A DNA stretch of 8,802 bases from Syntrophobacteria bacterium. Lineage in GTDB: Bacteria; Desulfobacterota; DSWW01. The stretch covers positions 1-8,802 of the forward strand of contig JAQYVQ010000412.1 in NCBI GenBank assembly GCA_030145435.1, given 5' to 3'. Under the pieces are notes generated by a model. It saw nothing but the letters and a program-made list of their open reading frames with translations. It was not told the DNA's origin and ran no database searches. This document shows positions 1 through 6,537 of this stretch, piece after piece; position 1 is the first letter of the stretch, and each line of letters opens with the position of its first letter. The translations under genes were made by a program, and so were the position numbers.

Positions 1-1080
1 TACCGGGATGCGGCTCTCATGTTCACGGACCGGTGGCGGCACTGTTTCATCGTGTCGCAAGAGCACGATACGGTCTTCGTGGGCGAATCCGTACTCGACA
101 GCAACGTGCGCAAGACCACGTGGGTCACGGACTGCCGGTACTGGTGCGGAGTCAAACAGTGGCGCCTTCCGATCCGGTTTATCGACCTCTTCGTGGATGC
201 CATGACGTCCCTGGGGTTGGACAACAAGGTGATCGGCATGGAGTACGGGGCGCACCACATCCTGCAGGTCGGGTTCGACGAGATCCGGCAGATGGAGGCG
301 GCCCTTCCTAACGCCAAGTTCGTTACCGCTGAGAAGGTCCTCTGGGAGCAAAAGGCCATCAAGACCGACTGGGAGATCGCCCTGATGCGCGAGATGTGCG
401 ACAAGGCAAAGCGGGTCCTGGAGAAGGGCTGGAAGGCGATTCGACCCGGAGTCACCGAGAGGGACGTTCATCGCGTGATCTGGGAAGAGTGGGTCAAAGA
501 GGACATGTTCGAGACCCCTTGCATGTCCAACCCCGTTCTCTTCCTGTGTGGCTCCGATGGACCCGGAAAGTGGCGCATCGTAACTACACCGTTCTACGAC
601 CGGGTGATCAAAGAGGGCGACCAGGGCTTCTCCGACTGTGGGCCGTCGTACAAAGGATACTGGACAGACGTGCAGCGGTGCTTCTACGTGGGAGACAAGC
701 TGCCTCCCAAGCTGGCGGAGCTGTCAAAATGGGGCCGTGATGCTTACTTCAACACGGTGAACAACATCTACCCGGGCATGCGGGCATGCGACGTGTTCAA
801 GATGGCAGAGAAAGAGACATACCGGCAGGATTGGAACCAGTTCGTCCCGATCGAGTTCGTAGGCCACGGAATCGGCACGATGAACCACGAGCCTCCGTGG
901 TTGGCCGAGGACGATCTCACGGAGCTTCAACCCGGAATGACCCTCTGCATCGAGGTCGGATGCTATGACTCCGAGCTGATTTACTACGGCAACATGCCCG
1001 AGGACATCTGGCTGGTGACGGACAAGGGTCTGGACAGGATCGGAGTTGATCTGCCGTGCGATATATGGCTGTGTGGCTAG
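1..1080 (+). CDS. M24 family metallopeptidase (Xaa-Pro aminopeptidase/creatinase type), 5' partial
   Basis: A cytosolic pita-bread-fold metalloenzyme of the aminopeptidase P/prolidase/creatinase family. Such enzymes usually remove N-terminal residues before proline or split Xaa-Pro dipeptides, but the family also includes non-peptidases, so the substrate is open. Numbering from the first visible Met (base 19), all five expected metal ligands are present: D206 and D217 (FSDCG...YWTDVQR), H283 (GHGIG), E312 (IEVG) and E328 (PEDIW). A second conserved His follows at 290 (NHEPP). Residues 1-100 match the N-terminal creatinase domain, and the catalytic domain runs from about 110 to the end. The frame is open to base 1, so the real start lies upstream and the Met at 19 is probably internal. 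The stop TAG at 1078-1080 overlaps the stop of the convergent dehydrogenase gene. It is the only rightward gene here, so it belongs to a different transcription unit from everything else. Confidence 0.9.
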   Translation, partial: YRDAALMFTDRWRHCFIVSQEHDTVFVGESVLDSNVRKTTWVTDCRYWCGVKQWRLPIRFIDLFVDAMTSLGLDNKVIGMEYGAHHILQVGFDEIRQMEAALPNAKFVTAEKVLWEQKAIKTDWEIALMREMCDKAKRVLEKGWKAIRPGVTERDVHRVIWEEWVKEDMFETPCMSNPVLFLCGSDGPGKWRIVTTPFYDRVIKEGDQGFSDCGPSYKGYWTDVQRCFYVGDKLPPKLAELSKWGRDAYFNTVNNIYPGMRACDVFKMAEKETYRQDWNQFVPIEFVGHGIGTMNHEPPWLAEDDLTELQPGMTLCIEVGCYDSELIYYGNMPEDIWLVTDKGLDRIGVDLPCDIWLCG

Positions 1081-1916
1081 CCCCCGGACCGTTTCTCGCG
1101 AACGGCTTCCCTGTATTTCCGGATCATCTTGCGGGACTGACCGTCCATGATGCGCGGGCTCAACCGATTGAGCCACCAGAGGATGTAGGCAGGCGCCTGC
1201 ACAGGAATGATGCCCCTGTTGCGGGCAACGCCCCGGAGCGTAGCTCGAGCGCAGTCCACGGCGCTCATCGCCTTTAGCTTCGGCGGCACGATGGACATGG
1301 TGACTTCTTTGCTCGTGTTCACGTATTCCGTGGAATCAAAGATGGGCGTGTCGATGAACCCGGGACAGACCACGCTCACCTTGACCCCTTGTTCCGCCCC
1401 CTCCGCGCGGAGTCCGGTGGAGAGTCCGACCACGGCGTGCTTGGTCATGGAATAGGCGGTGAGCAAGGGTGAGGAGACCAGCCCGGCCCCGGAGGCCGTG
1501 TTGACGATGTGACCGGAACCCTGCTTCACCATCACCTTGTACGCGGCGAGTGTGCCGTAGACGACGCCCCACTGGTTCACGTCTACGATCCGCTTCCAGT
1601 GGTCGAGGTCCATGTCCTGGACCACTCCGCCGATACCGATTCCCGCGTTGTTGAAGATATAGTCCAGTTTTCCACGCTTGGCGGCTGTCTCGTTGATGAG
1701 GCCCCGTACGTCTCCCTCGTTCGTTACATCGAGCTTCACGGCCTCGGCTCGTCCGCCGGACGCCTTCAGGCTCGCTGCGACATTCCGTGCCTCTTCCTCG
1801 TTCAAGTCTGCGACGACCACCACGGCCCCGTACTTCCCGAGTTCCTCACAAAGGCCCTTGCCGATCCCTGAAGCGCCGCCCGTTACAATCGCCGTCTTGT
1901 CTCGGAAAATATTCAT
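1077..1916 (-). CDS. Short-chain dehydrogenase/reductase (classical SDR), 279 aa
   Basis: A classical Rossmann-fold NAD(P)-dependent oxidoreductase, likely cytosolic. The cofactor motif TGGASGIG is at residues 12-19, NNAG at 89-92, the structural Asn at N114, the catalytic Ser at S142, and the YxxxK pair at Y155 and K159. Asp37 at the end of the second beta strand (VADLN) suggests NAD(H) over NADP(H); this is a family rule, not proof. The C-terminal 40 residues include APAYILWWLNRL and a basic tail, as in SDRs annotated as acting on lipids or retinol-like alcohols; the substrate is unknown. The ATG at 1914-1916 was chosen because it starts just before the Rossmann motif and has AGGAG about 9 nt upstream. 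The frame is open further upstream, but that extension would overlap the HAD gene. The HAD stop is 38 nt upstream, so the two are probably co-transcribed. Confidence 0.92.
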   Translation of the reverse strand: MNIFRDKTAIVTGGASGIGKGLCEELGKYGAVVVVADLNEEEARNVAASLKASGGRAEAVKLDVTNEGDVRGLINETAAKRGKLDYIFNNAGIGIGGVVQDMDLDHWKRIVDVNQWGVVYGTLAAYKVMVKQGSGHIVNTASGAGLVSSPLLTAYSMTKHAVVGLSTGLRAEGAEQGVKVSVVCPGFIDTPIFDSTEYVNTSKEVTMSIVPPKLKAMSAVDCARATLRGVARNRGIIPVQAPAYILWWLNRLSPRIMDGQSRKMIRKYREAVREKRSGG

Positions 1917-1954
1917 GACCAGCCACTCCTCTTCTTGCCCAACTGTAACCTGTG

Positions 1955-2707
1955 CTATTCCACACCGAGCGCATCCAGCATCGGGTCGAGGCCCCGGACG
2001 ATTTCCACCTCCTCCGGGGGGTGTTCGGCAGCCTCGGGAAAGCTGGGAAAGAGGGAGTTCCTTCCCCGGTCTATCAGAAACGGCCGTACCCCTACGTTTC
2101 GGGCTCCAAGAATGTCTTCCAGGTACATGTCGCCCACGTGTGCAGCGTTTGCCGCCTCTACACCGGCTTGTTCGAGGGCACCTTCGAAGATCCGACGATC
2201 CGGTTTCTTTGTACCTACGATTGCAGACACGACGCAAAAGTCAAAGTACTTGAGGAGCCCGATCTCCTCCAGAAACCCGACCATGGCGGAGGTTGCGTTC
2301 GAGAGAATCCCGATCCGAATTTGCCGGGCGCGAAGACGCTCGATCGCATCGATCACATCCGGATAGACCGCCCAGTTCTCCAGCAGCCAGAAGCGTTCGA
2401 GCACATCTCGAGAAAAAGCGTCGGGGTCCCCCTCCAGACCCGATTTCTTGAACATGAGGTGGCCCATGGCCAGGAAGAGGGCTTCGAACTCGTCGTCCGA
2501 ATCGGTGTACTCAGCCCCGTCCAGGAATTCGCTGATTGCCTGTTCACGGTGTCTCGCGATTACGGAATGGACGGTTGCCTCCACTTCCTCGGAGGTCGTC
2601 TCTACACCCCCCTCGCGAATCACCTCGGCAAAGATGTCCCACAAGGACCCTTGGGGATAACTCAGCGTCCAACCAACGTCGAAGAATACGGCTTTTACTG
2701 GATTCAC
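1955..2707 (-). CDS. HAD-superfamily hydrolase (subfamily I), 250 aa, GTG start
   Basis: A haloacid dehalogenase-like hydrolase, probably a small-molecule phosphatase. Motif I is FFDVGWTL with nucleophile D10. Position 12, usually the acid/base Asp (DxD), is Gly here. Motif II Ser is S136 (ILSNAT), the motif III Lys is K168 (GTKKPD), and motif IV is GDMYLED with D193 and D198. A helical cap fits residues 20-105, typical of subfamily IA. DxG variants occur in HDHD3-like members, so this is probably family-typical but could lower or change the activity. The start is GTG at 2705-2707, preceded by AGAGG about 8 nt upstream; no ATG lies near the expected N terminus. It is the first gene of a likely two-gene unit with the SDR and has its own promoter-like sequence upstream. 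Its substrate cannot be read from the sequence. Confidence 0.88.
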   Translation of the reverse strand: MNPVKAVFFDVGWTLSYPQGSLWDIFAEVIREGGVETTSEEVEATVHSVIARHREQAISEFLDGAEYTDSDDEFEALFLAMGHLMFKKSGLEGDPDAFSRDVLERFWLLENWAVYPDVIDAIERLRARQIRIGILSNATSAMVGFLEEIGLLKYFDFCVVSAIVGTKKPDRRIFEGALEQAGVEAANAAHVGDMYLEDILGARNVGVRPFLIDRGRNSLFPSFPEAAEHPPEEVEIVRGLDPMLDALGVE

Positions 2708-2760
2708 CTTGGATGCCTCTTCTCTGCCTTGTGCTTGGGCGTGTGTGATGTGTTCAGGGA

Positions 2761-2789
2761 AGGATAGGGAAGGAACGCTTCGCGGTCAA
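2761..2789 (-). promoter_or_regulatory. Sigma70-like promoter for the HAD-SDR unit
   Basis: Read on the minus strand, TTGACC (2784-2789) is followed after exactly 17 nt by TATCCT (2761-2766). These match 5/6 and 4/6 of the sigma70 consensus. The position, about 55 nt upstream of the HAD GTG and just after a terminator-like hairpin, fits a new transcription start. It was recognised by eye only. Confidence 0.5.
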
Positions 2790-2798
2790 GGTGAGCGG

Positions 2799-2820
2799 AA
2801 AAGGCCCGTTTACGTCGGGC
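2799..2820 (-). terminator. Weak intrinsic terminator after the ferredoxin-like gene
   Basis: On the minus strand GCCCG (2820-2816), a 7-nt loop and CGGGC (2808-2804) are followed by a C and then TTTT (2802-2799). The stem is only 5 bp and the T tract short, so termination may be partial. It lies about 95 nt after the ferredoxin-like stop and 10 nt before the -35 of the next unit. The GCCCG strand can also pair with CGGGCA just upstream (2827-2832), giving a competing hairpin. Confidence 0.4.
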
Positions 2821-2853
2821 ACGTGTTGCCCGCTCGGCGCAATGGGGTAGGGC

Positions 2854-2877
2854 AGGGGGCACGCGATGCTGCCCCCT
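2854..2877. repeat. Perfect 8-bp inverted repeat (hairpin) in the intergenic region
   Basis: AGGGGGCA (2854-2861) and TGCCCCCT (2870-2877) are exact reverse complements around an 8-nt loop. No T tract follows on either strand. It lies 39 nt downstream of the ferredoxin-like stop, so it may protect the mRNA 3' end or help termination. Confidence 0.5.
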
Positions 2878-2915
2878 TATCAGGTTCCGTTCAGAAGACG
2901 ATCTACATTACCCCT

Positions 2916-4010
2916 TTAGAATTTGAACTCGCGCTGCTTGTCACTCATGACCTTCGTCACGAGCTCCATCATGGGCAAGACCGGCGTCTGCTCCGCCTCC
3001 GGCCTCGGAACGAGCGTGATCGACTCAGTGGAGCAGGACGGGTAGCAGACTCCGCAGCCGATGCATTTGTCGGTATCCACCAGGGCGGAATCTTCCATGG
3101 AAATTGCGTCCACCGGGCATCTCTCCTCGCACGTGCCGCACACCACGCAGGTGTCCGGGTCCACCACGGAGACATAGTTCGAGCGGGCGAACATGTTCTT
3201 CTCGCCCATGGCCAGGAGGCCGGTCAGGAAGACGCAGGCATCGGCGCAACAGTTGCAGATCGTCTGCAACTCACCCAGGCTGTTTCCGGTAATGTGGACG
3301 AGCCCCTCTTCGTTCGATCGCTTCAGGATATCCAGCGTCTCATCCACGGTGATCTCCCTTGCCATCCCCTTCTCGACCATGTATTGGCCCATGGTGCCAA
3401 AGTGCAGGCAGTTCTCGGTGGAGTGTTCACACTTGCCCTCATCCGCGTAGTCCCGCATGAGTCGGCACGGGCAATGGGCCACGGCCTGATAGGACGAACC
3501 CTTCACCGTATCGGTAATCCGTTCGTAATCCGCCACCTTTCGCGGGTCCGACAGAGACGCCTCCATCGGGATGATGCGGGTCATCGGGGTGTCGGAGACG
3601 CCAGCGCCGCCGACCTCGTGGATGAAGCCATTGCGCGCGTAGTTCCTCCACAGCTTGGCGAGCTTCTCGGTCTCCGGTGTTCGCTTCCCTGCCCAAAAGG
3701 GGGTCTCGCTGAAGCCTACCACCGTGGGCAGAAGCCGATACATCTTCTCGTCACCCAGGGTCTCGACAGCTGCTATCCCCTTGTCGGCCATCTTCTCGAG
3801 CATGGCTTGGAGCTTGCCCTTTTCCACGCCGGTGCGGTCCACGAGCCCGTCGAGTGTCATCGGGAGAAAGGGTAGTTTGGGGGCCAGTGCCGCCTCCTCG
3901 TCCGTATAGATGGTTTTCAGGATCTCGATCAGCTCGGGGGTCTTGGGCGCACCTACCGGCATGGAGTTGAGGTGTTCTACGAGTTCATCGTACACATTGG
4001 ACCCACTCAT
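2916..4010 (-). CDS. 4Fe-4S ferredoxin-like protein with 16 clustered cysteines and N-terminal helical (winged-helix-like) domain, 364 aa
   Basis: Probably a cytosolic electron carrier or redox regulator. Residues ~25-95 look like a winged-helix fold (TLDGLVDRTG..KLQAMLEKMADKGI). The middle has CPC at 180-182, then C194 and C201, followed by a CNCCADAC group (C252, C254, C255, C259). The C terminus is a typical two-cluster ferredoxin: C288-C291-C294-C298-P and C316-C319-C322-C326. Sixteen cysteines in four groups of four could hold up to four clusters; only the last two are canonical, the rest is inference. No signal peptide or membrane helix is seen. Similar multi-cysteine proteins are common in anaerobes and are usually annotated only as 4Fe-4S binding proteins. 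The start ATG has a strong AGGAGG 6 nt upstream. It follows tetR by 69 nt and is probably co-transcribed with it. Confidence 0.85.
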   Translation of the reverse strand: MSGSNVYDELVEHLNSMPVGAPKTPELIEILKTIYTDEEAALAPKLPFLPMTLDGLVDRTGVEKGKLQAMLEKMADKGIAAVETLGDEKMYRLLPTVVGFSETPFWAGKRTPETEKLAKLWRNYARNGFIHEVGGAGVSDTPMTRIIPMEASLSDPRKVADYERITDTVKGSSYQAVAHCPCRLMRDYADEGKCEHSTENCLHFGTMGQYMVEKGMAREITVDETLDILKRSNEEGLVHITGNSLGELQTICNCCADACVFLTGLLAMGEKNMFARSNYVSVVDPDTCVVCGTCEERCPVDAISMEDSALVDTDKCIGCGVCYPSCSTESITLVPRPEAEQTPVLPMMELVTKVMSDKQREFKF

Positions 4011-4079
4011 GTCGCTCCTCCTCTGTGAGTTGTTGTCGCTGAAAAAAGGACGATACCACCGATCTGACGGAACTCGAGG

Positions 4080-4664
4080 TCAGGCTGCCCACCCTTTGAG
4101 GAGCCCTCGGAGGACCTCGAAATTGTTCTCGAGAACCTTGGGCTCCTTGTGGGTCTTGCGCAGGAGGAAGGCCCCCTGGATCTGGGCCAGAATGAAGTCG
4201 GCGATTTGCCTCGACGGCAGCTCCTGTCGGAAGATCCCCGCCTGTTTCCCCTCCTCGAAACACTGCTCCATCGCTTCTGTGCAGGCTCCAAAGAACATGC
4301 TCAGAGATTCACGCAACGGCTCGTGGATGGAACTGATCTCCTGGGCCAGGTTTCCGAAGGGGCATCCGAGTTCTCCGAATTTCGAGCAGCCGATTGCCAG
4401 CAGGTTGTCCAGGAAGGCCTCGATCCGCTGAGCAGGATTCAGGGAGGGGTTCTCCAGGGAGGGCCCGATGGCGATGGCATAGAACTGGCGCATCCTCTCG
4501 CCGAGCACCTCGAAGGCCAGCTGCTCCTTGCTCTCGAAGTGGTAGTAGAAATTGCTCTTGGTGACCGAAGCGGCCTGGAGGATATCCTGGATGCTCGTGT
4601 GATGGAACCCGCGGGTGTGAATGAGATCGGCCGCAGTGTTGAGGATCTTTTCTTTGCTGCTCAT
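4080..4664 (-). CDS. TetR family transcriptional regulator, 194 aa
   Basis: A one-component repressor-type regulator. The N-terminal DNA-binding domain is clear: ILNTAADLIHTRGF at 7-20, helix-turn-helix at about 24-43 (TSIQDILQAASVTKSNFYYHF), then SKEQL. The C-terminal ligand and dimer domain contains GCPFGNLAQEIS (100-111), a segment shared with TetR proteins that sense small electrophiles or acids; the ligand here is unknown. The length is normal for the family. The start ATG at 4662-4664 has AAGGA just upstream (short spacing) and GGAGAG about 9 nt upstream. A palindromic operator 29 nt before the start, overlapping the likely transcription start, points to autorepression and control of the downstream ferredoxin-like gene. 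Whether it also controls the acyl-kinase operon is not shown: no second copy of the operator was found in the window. Confidence 0.92.
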   Translation of the reverse strand: MSSKEKILNTAADLIHTRGFHHTSIQDILQAASVTKSNFYYHFESKEQLAFEVLGERMRQFYAIAIGPSLENPSLNPAQRIEAFLDNLLAIGCSKFGELGCPFGNLAQEISSIHEPLRESLSMFFGACTEAMEQCFEEGKQAGIFRQELPSRQIADFILAQIQGAFLLRKTHKEPKVLENNFEVLRGLLKGWAA

Positions 4665-4692
4665 GTATCCTTGCTCTCCGTGAGGGCTCTTC

Positions 4693-4714
4693 TAGTACCA
4701 ACCGGTTGGTCCTA
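4693..4714. promoter_or_regulatory. Palindromic operator, probably bound by the adjacent TetR protein
   Basis: The 14-bp core ACCAACCGGTTGGT (4697-4710) is a perfect palindrome. It extends to 22 bp (4693-4714, TAG...CTA) with a single mismatched pair (4696/4711). Size, symmetry and position between the -10 box and the tetR start codon are typical of a TetR-family autoregulatory operator. Confidence 0.75.
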
Positions 4715-4715
4715 A

Positions 4716-4744
4716 ATGCTACACAATCCGGTTTCTCAAGTCAA
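4716..4744 (-). promoter_or_regulatory. Sigma70-like promoter of tetR
   Basis: On the minus strand TTGACT (4739-4744) and TAGCAT (4716-4721) are separated by 17 nt, matching 5/6 and 4/6 of consensus. The expected start point falls within the palindromic operator, so a bound repressor would block transcription. Confidence 0.6.
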
Positions 4745-4777
4745 CAACCAATTTGGCTTCCCTGGTACCGTACTTGG

Positions 4778-4875
4778 GAGGGGGACGGTGTTCTCCCGTC
4801 ATTTCCTTGGGCTCCGTCTCTCCCTCCCCCTACAAAGTCGCCCGGCGCAAATGCCGTGAGAACACCGTCCCCCTC
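4778..4875. repeat. Long inverted repeat (REP- or MITE-like palindrome)
   Basis: Within the 4715-4973 non-coding stretch, 18 bp at 4778-4795 (GAGGGGGACGGTGTTCTC) are perfectly repeated in inverted orientation at 4858-4875. Pairing continues inward to 4804/4849 with two mismatches, so each arm is 27 nt. A further GGGC/GCCC pair lies inside (4809-4812 with 4840-4843). No T tract follows on the minus strand, so it is not a standard terminator, although it sits between the kinase stop and the tetR promoter. It is most like an extragenic palindromic repeat; a folded RNA in the kinase mRNA trailer is the alternative. Confidence 0.7.
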
Positions 4876-4937
4876 TCCCTTGGACAGCGCCTGGTAGAAA
4901 GAGGCCAAGGCAAACAGGCTGCAGCGCTTTCTCGAAG

Positions 4938-4983
4938 CCCGTATTGTTCCGCTCTCGGTTCCACTTTAGCGGGCTAATACGGG
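4938..4983. repeat. Inverted repeat spanning the butyrate kinase stop codon
   Basis: CCCGTATT (4938-4945) and AATACGGG (4976-4983) are exact reverse complements. AGCCCG (4936-4941) can alternatively pair with CGGGCT (4970-4975). The repeat overlaps the end of the kinase gene, and the loop is about 30 nt. It may be an mRNA 3'-end structure; there is no T tract, so it is not called a terminator. Confidence 0.35.
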
Positions 4984-6065
4984 AGTGGATCTTCCTCGCC
5001 GTTGAGCACGCGGAAGGCGCCCTCGGCCAGGGCCTCCATTTCGAGACTGCCGGGGAACACCTGAAGGGGTGCGAGAGCGGAAACGTACGAAGTGATCTCG
5101 GTGGCGAAGCGTTCGGAACGGGCCATTCCCCCAGTCAGGAGGATGGCATCCGGCCGCCCCATGAGTACAGCAGCCATCGCGCCAATCAATTTGGCGACCT
5201 GTAGCACCATTGCGTCCAGGACCAGCCGGGCCTCAGCGTTTCCCTGGTCAATCATCCGGAAGACCTCGGGGAGGCGGCCCGTTCCCAGATACCCTTTCAA
5301 TCCGCTTCCTCCAGACAGCAGCTTGATGATCTCGGCCTTGGTCCTTCCACCGTCGAGGCAGAGTGCGAGCATGCCCGCAAGTGGGACGGTGCCGGCCCTT
5401 TCGGGCGAAAAGGGCCCTTCCCCGAGCAGTGCGTCCGTGGAGTCCACGATCCTCCCACCCCGCAGGGCACAAATCGATATGCCCCCTCCGAGATGTGCGG
5501 CAACCAGGCGCGTTTCCCTAAGATCCTTTCCCAACCTTTCCGCCGCCCGCCTTGCGGCTGCCTTGACGCTGAGGGCGTGATTCCTGCACTTCCTCTCGAT
5601 TCCCGGAACGCCGGAAAGCCGTGAGGCAGGGTCGAACTCGTCCGTGGTGACAGGGTCCACCACATAGGAGGGCACGCCGTATCGAATCGAAAAACGTCGC
5701 GCCAGCAATGCGCCGAGGTTGCTCGCGTGCTCGCCGTATTTTGACTGCTCCAGGTCGGCACACATGGCATCCGTCACTTGATACGTGCCACCTGCAAGGG
5801 GCCTGAGCAGCCCGCCTCGTCCGACCACGGCACGGAGTTGGCCCGTTTCCAAGGCTTCGTTTTCGATGAACCGGGCAATCTCATCTTCCCGCCAATCGAC
5901 CTGATCCAGGACGTGTTCGAACGCCTCCAGCGCATCCTCAGGGTGATCGAGCGTTCTGACCCGACCCTTCCCGGACGCTTCGAAGAGACCGGTGTCCGTG
6001 CTCGTGCTGCCCGGATTGATGACCAGGACAGATGCCCCTTTTCCGTCCTCCTGGTCATTCTTCAC
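4974..6065 (-). CDS. buk: Butyrate kinase (acetokinase family), 363 aa, GTG start
   Basis: Catalyses acyl-phosphate + ADP to carboxylate + ATP in the cytosol, forming the ATP-yielding last step of the phosphotransbutyrylase pathway. Family motifs are the N-terminal phosphate-binding INPGSTST (16-23), GRGGLL (82-87), VDPV (136-139), AHLGGGIS (190-197), GEGPFSPERAG (215-225) and TGGMA (311-315). The length matches butyrate and branched-chain fatty-acid kinases rather than the longer acetate kinases (~400 aa). The start is GTG at 6063-6065, overlapping the TGA of the ACT gene as GTGA, with a GGAGGTGA ribosome site inside the ACT gene about 10 nt upstream; the two are likely translationally coupled. 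The true acyl substrate (butyryl, isobutyryl, isovaleryl or aryl-acetyl) cannot be told from sequence. Confidence 0.93.
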   Translation of the reverse strand: MKNDQEDGKGASVLVINPGSTSTDTGLFEASGKGRVRTLDHPEDALEAFEHVLDQVDWREDEIARFIENEALETGQLRAVVGRGGLLRPLAGGTYQVTDAMCADLEQSKYGEHASNLGALLARRFSIRYGVPSYVVDPVTTDEFDPASRLSGVPGIERKCRNHALSVKAAARRAAERLGKDLRETRLVAAHLGGGISICALRGGRIVDSTDALLGEGPFSPERAGTVPLAGMLALCLDGGRTKAEIIKLLSGGSGLKGYLGTGRLPEVFRMIDQGNAEARLVLDAMVLQVAKLIGAMAAVLMGRPDAILLTGGMARSERFATEITSYVSALAPLQVFPGSLEMEALAEGAFRVLNGEEDPLPY

Positions 6066-6505
6066 AACTGCTTCACCTCCCTCTCACTCAGGAGGCGTAT
6101 ACCCTTGCCTCGAAGGACGATAGAGGCCCTGTAGGGATCGTCCACTCGGAGAACGATGACTGCCGAGTCCTCCTTCTTCTCGACCATGGCATACCCATAC
6201 TCGATGTTGATATTCTCCTGCGCGATGATTTCAGCCACTTCCGCCATGCCTCCGGGGCGGTCCGGCATCTCCGCAGCAAGCACATCTACTTCGTTGTATT
6301 GATAACCTCCCTCGCGCAGGGCCTCTGCACACGCGTCCTGGTCAGAGGCGATGATTCGAATCGTTCCGAAATCCCTCGAATCGGCTATGGACATGGCCCT
6401 CAGGTTGACGTGCTGGTCCGCCAGATACCTTGTCACCTCTGCCAGGCTTCCGGGACGATTCTCCAGAAAGATCGAGATCTGTCGTATTACGAAATTCGTT
6501 TCCAT
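6062..6505 (-). CDS. Tandem ACT-domain protein (putative amino-acid-sensing regulator), 147 aa
   Basis: Two ACT domains fill the whole protein with no enzyme domain. ACT1 is about residues 5-70, with the ENRPGSL ligand loop (RPG at 17-19). ACT2 is about 74-140, with DRPGGM (RPGG at 83-86). ACT domains usually bind amino acids and regulate a partner enzyme. Free-standing double-ACT proteins are often encoded next to PaaK-type CoA ligases, matching this neighbourhood. It lies between the transacylase and kinase genes and overlaps the kinase start by 4 nt. The ATG start is supported by AAGGA about 10 nt upstream, with GGGAGG just before it. The 190 nt upstream, back to the transacylase stop, are nearly filled by the inserted palindromic element. 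That this protein controls the ligase or kinase in response to an amino acid such as a branched-chain or aromatic one is inference. Confidence 0.85.
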   Translation of the reverse strand: METNFVIRQISIFLENRPGSLAEVTRYLADQHVNLRAMSIADSRDFGTIRIIASDQDACAEALREGGYQYNEVDVLAAEMPDRPGGMAEVAEIIAQENINIEYGYAMVEKKEDSAVIVLRVDDPYRASIVLRGKGIRLLSEREVKQL

Positions 6506-6537
6506 TTGAGACGGTTCCTTTCCTCCCGATTACTAAG

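Noticed and set aside
1077..2237. Longer version of the SDR starting at 2237 (386 aa)
   Set aside because: The extra 107 residues overlap the HAD gene, are Arg/Pro/Gly-rich and precede the normal Rossmann N terminus. The ATG at 1916 has its own ribosome site.
2709..3875. A 388-aa open frame on the + strand opposite the ferredoxin-like gene
   Set aside because: It is the antisense shadow of a gene with clear 4Fe-4S motifs, starts from TTG, lacks any recognisable domain and has a His/Arg/Gly-rich composition typical of reverse-frame reading in GC-rich DNA.
4706..4977. Small open frames of 63 and 74 aa in the buk-tetR gap
   Set aside because: They cross the inverted repeat and the tetR promoter/operator, are Pro/Ser-rich and lack ribosome sites; the region is better explained as non-coding.
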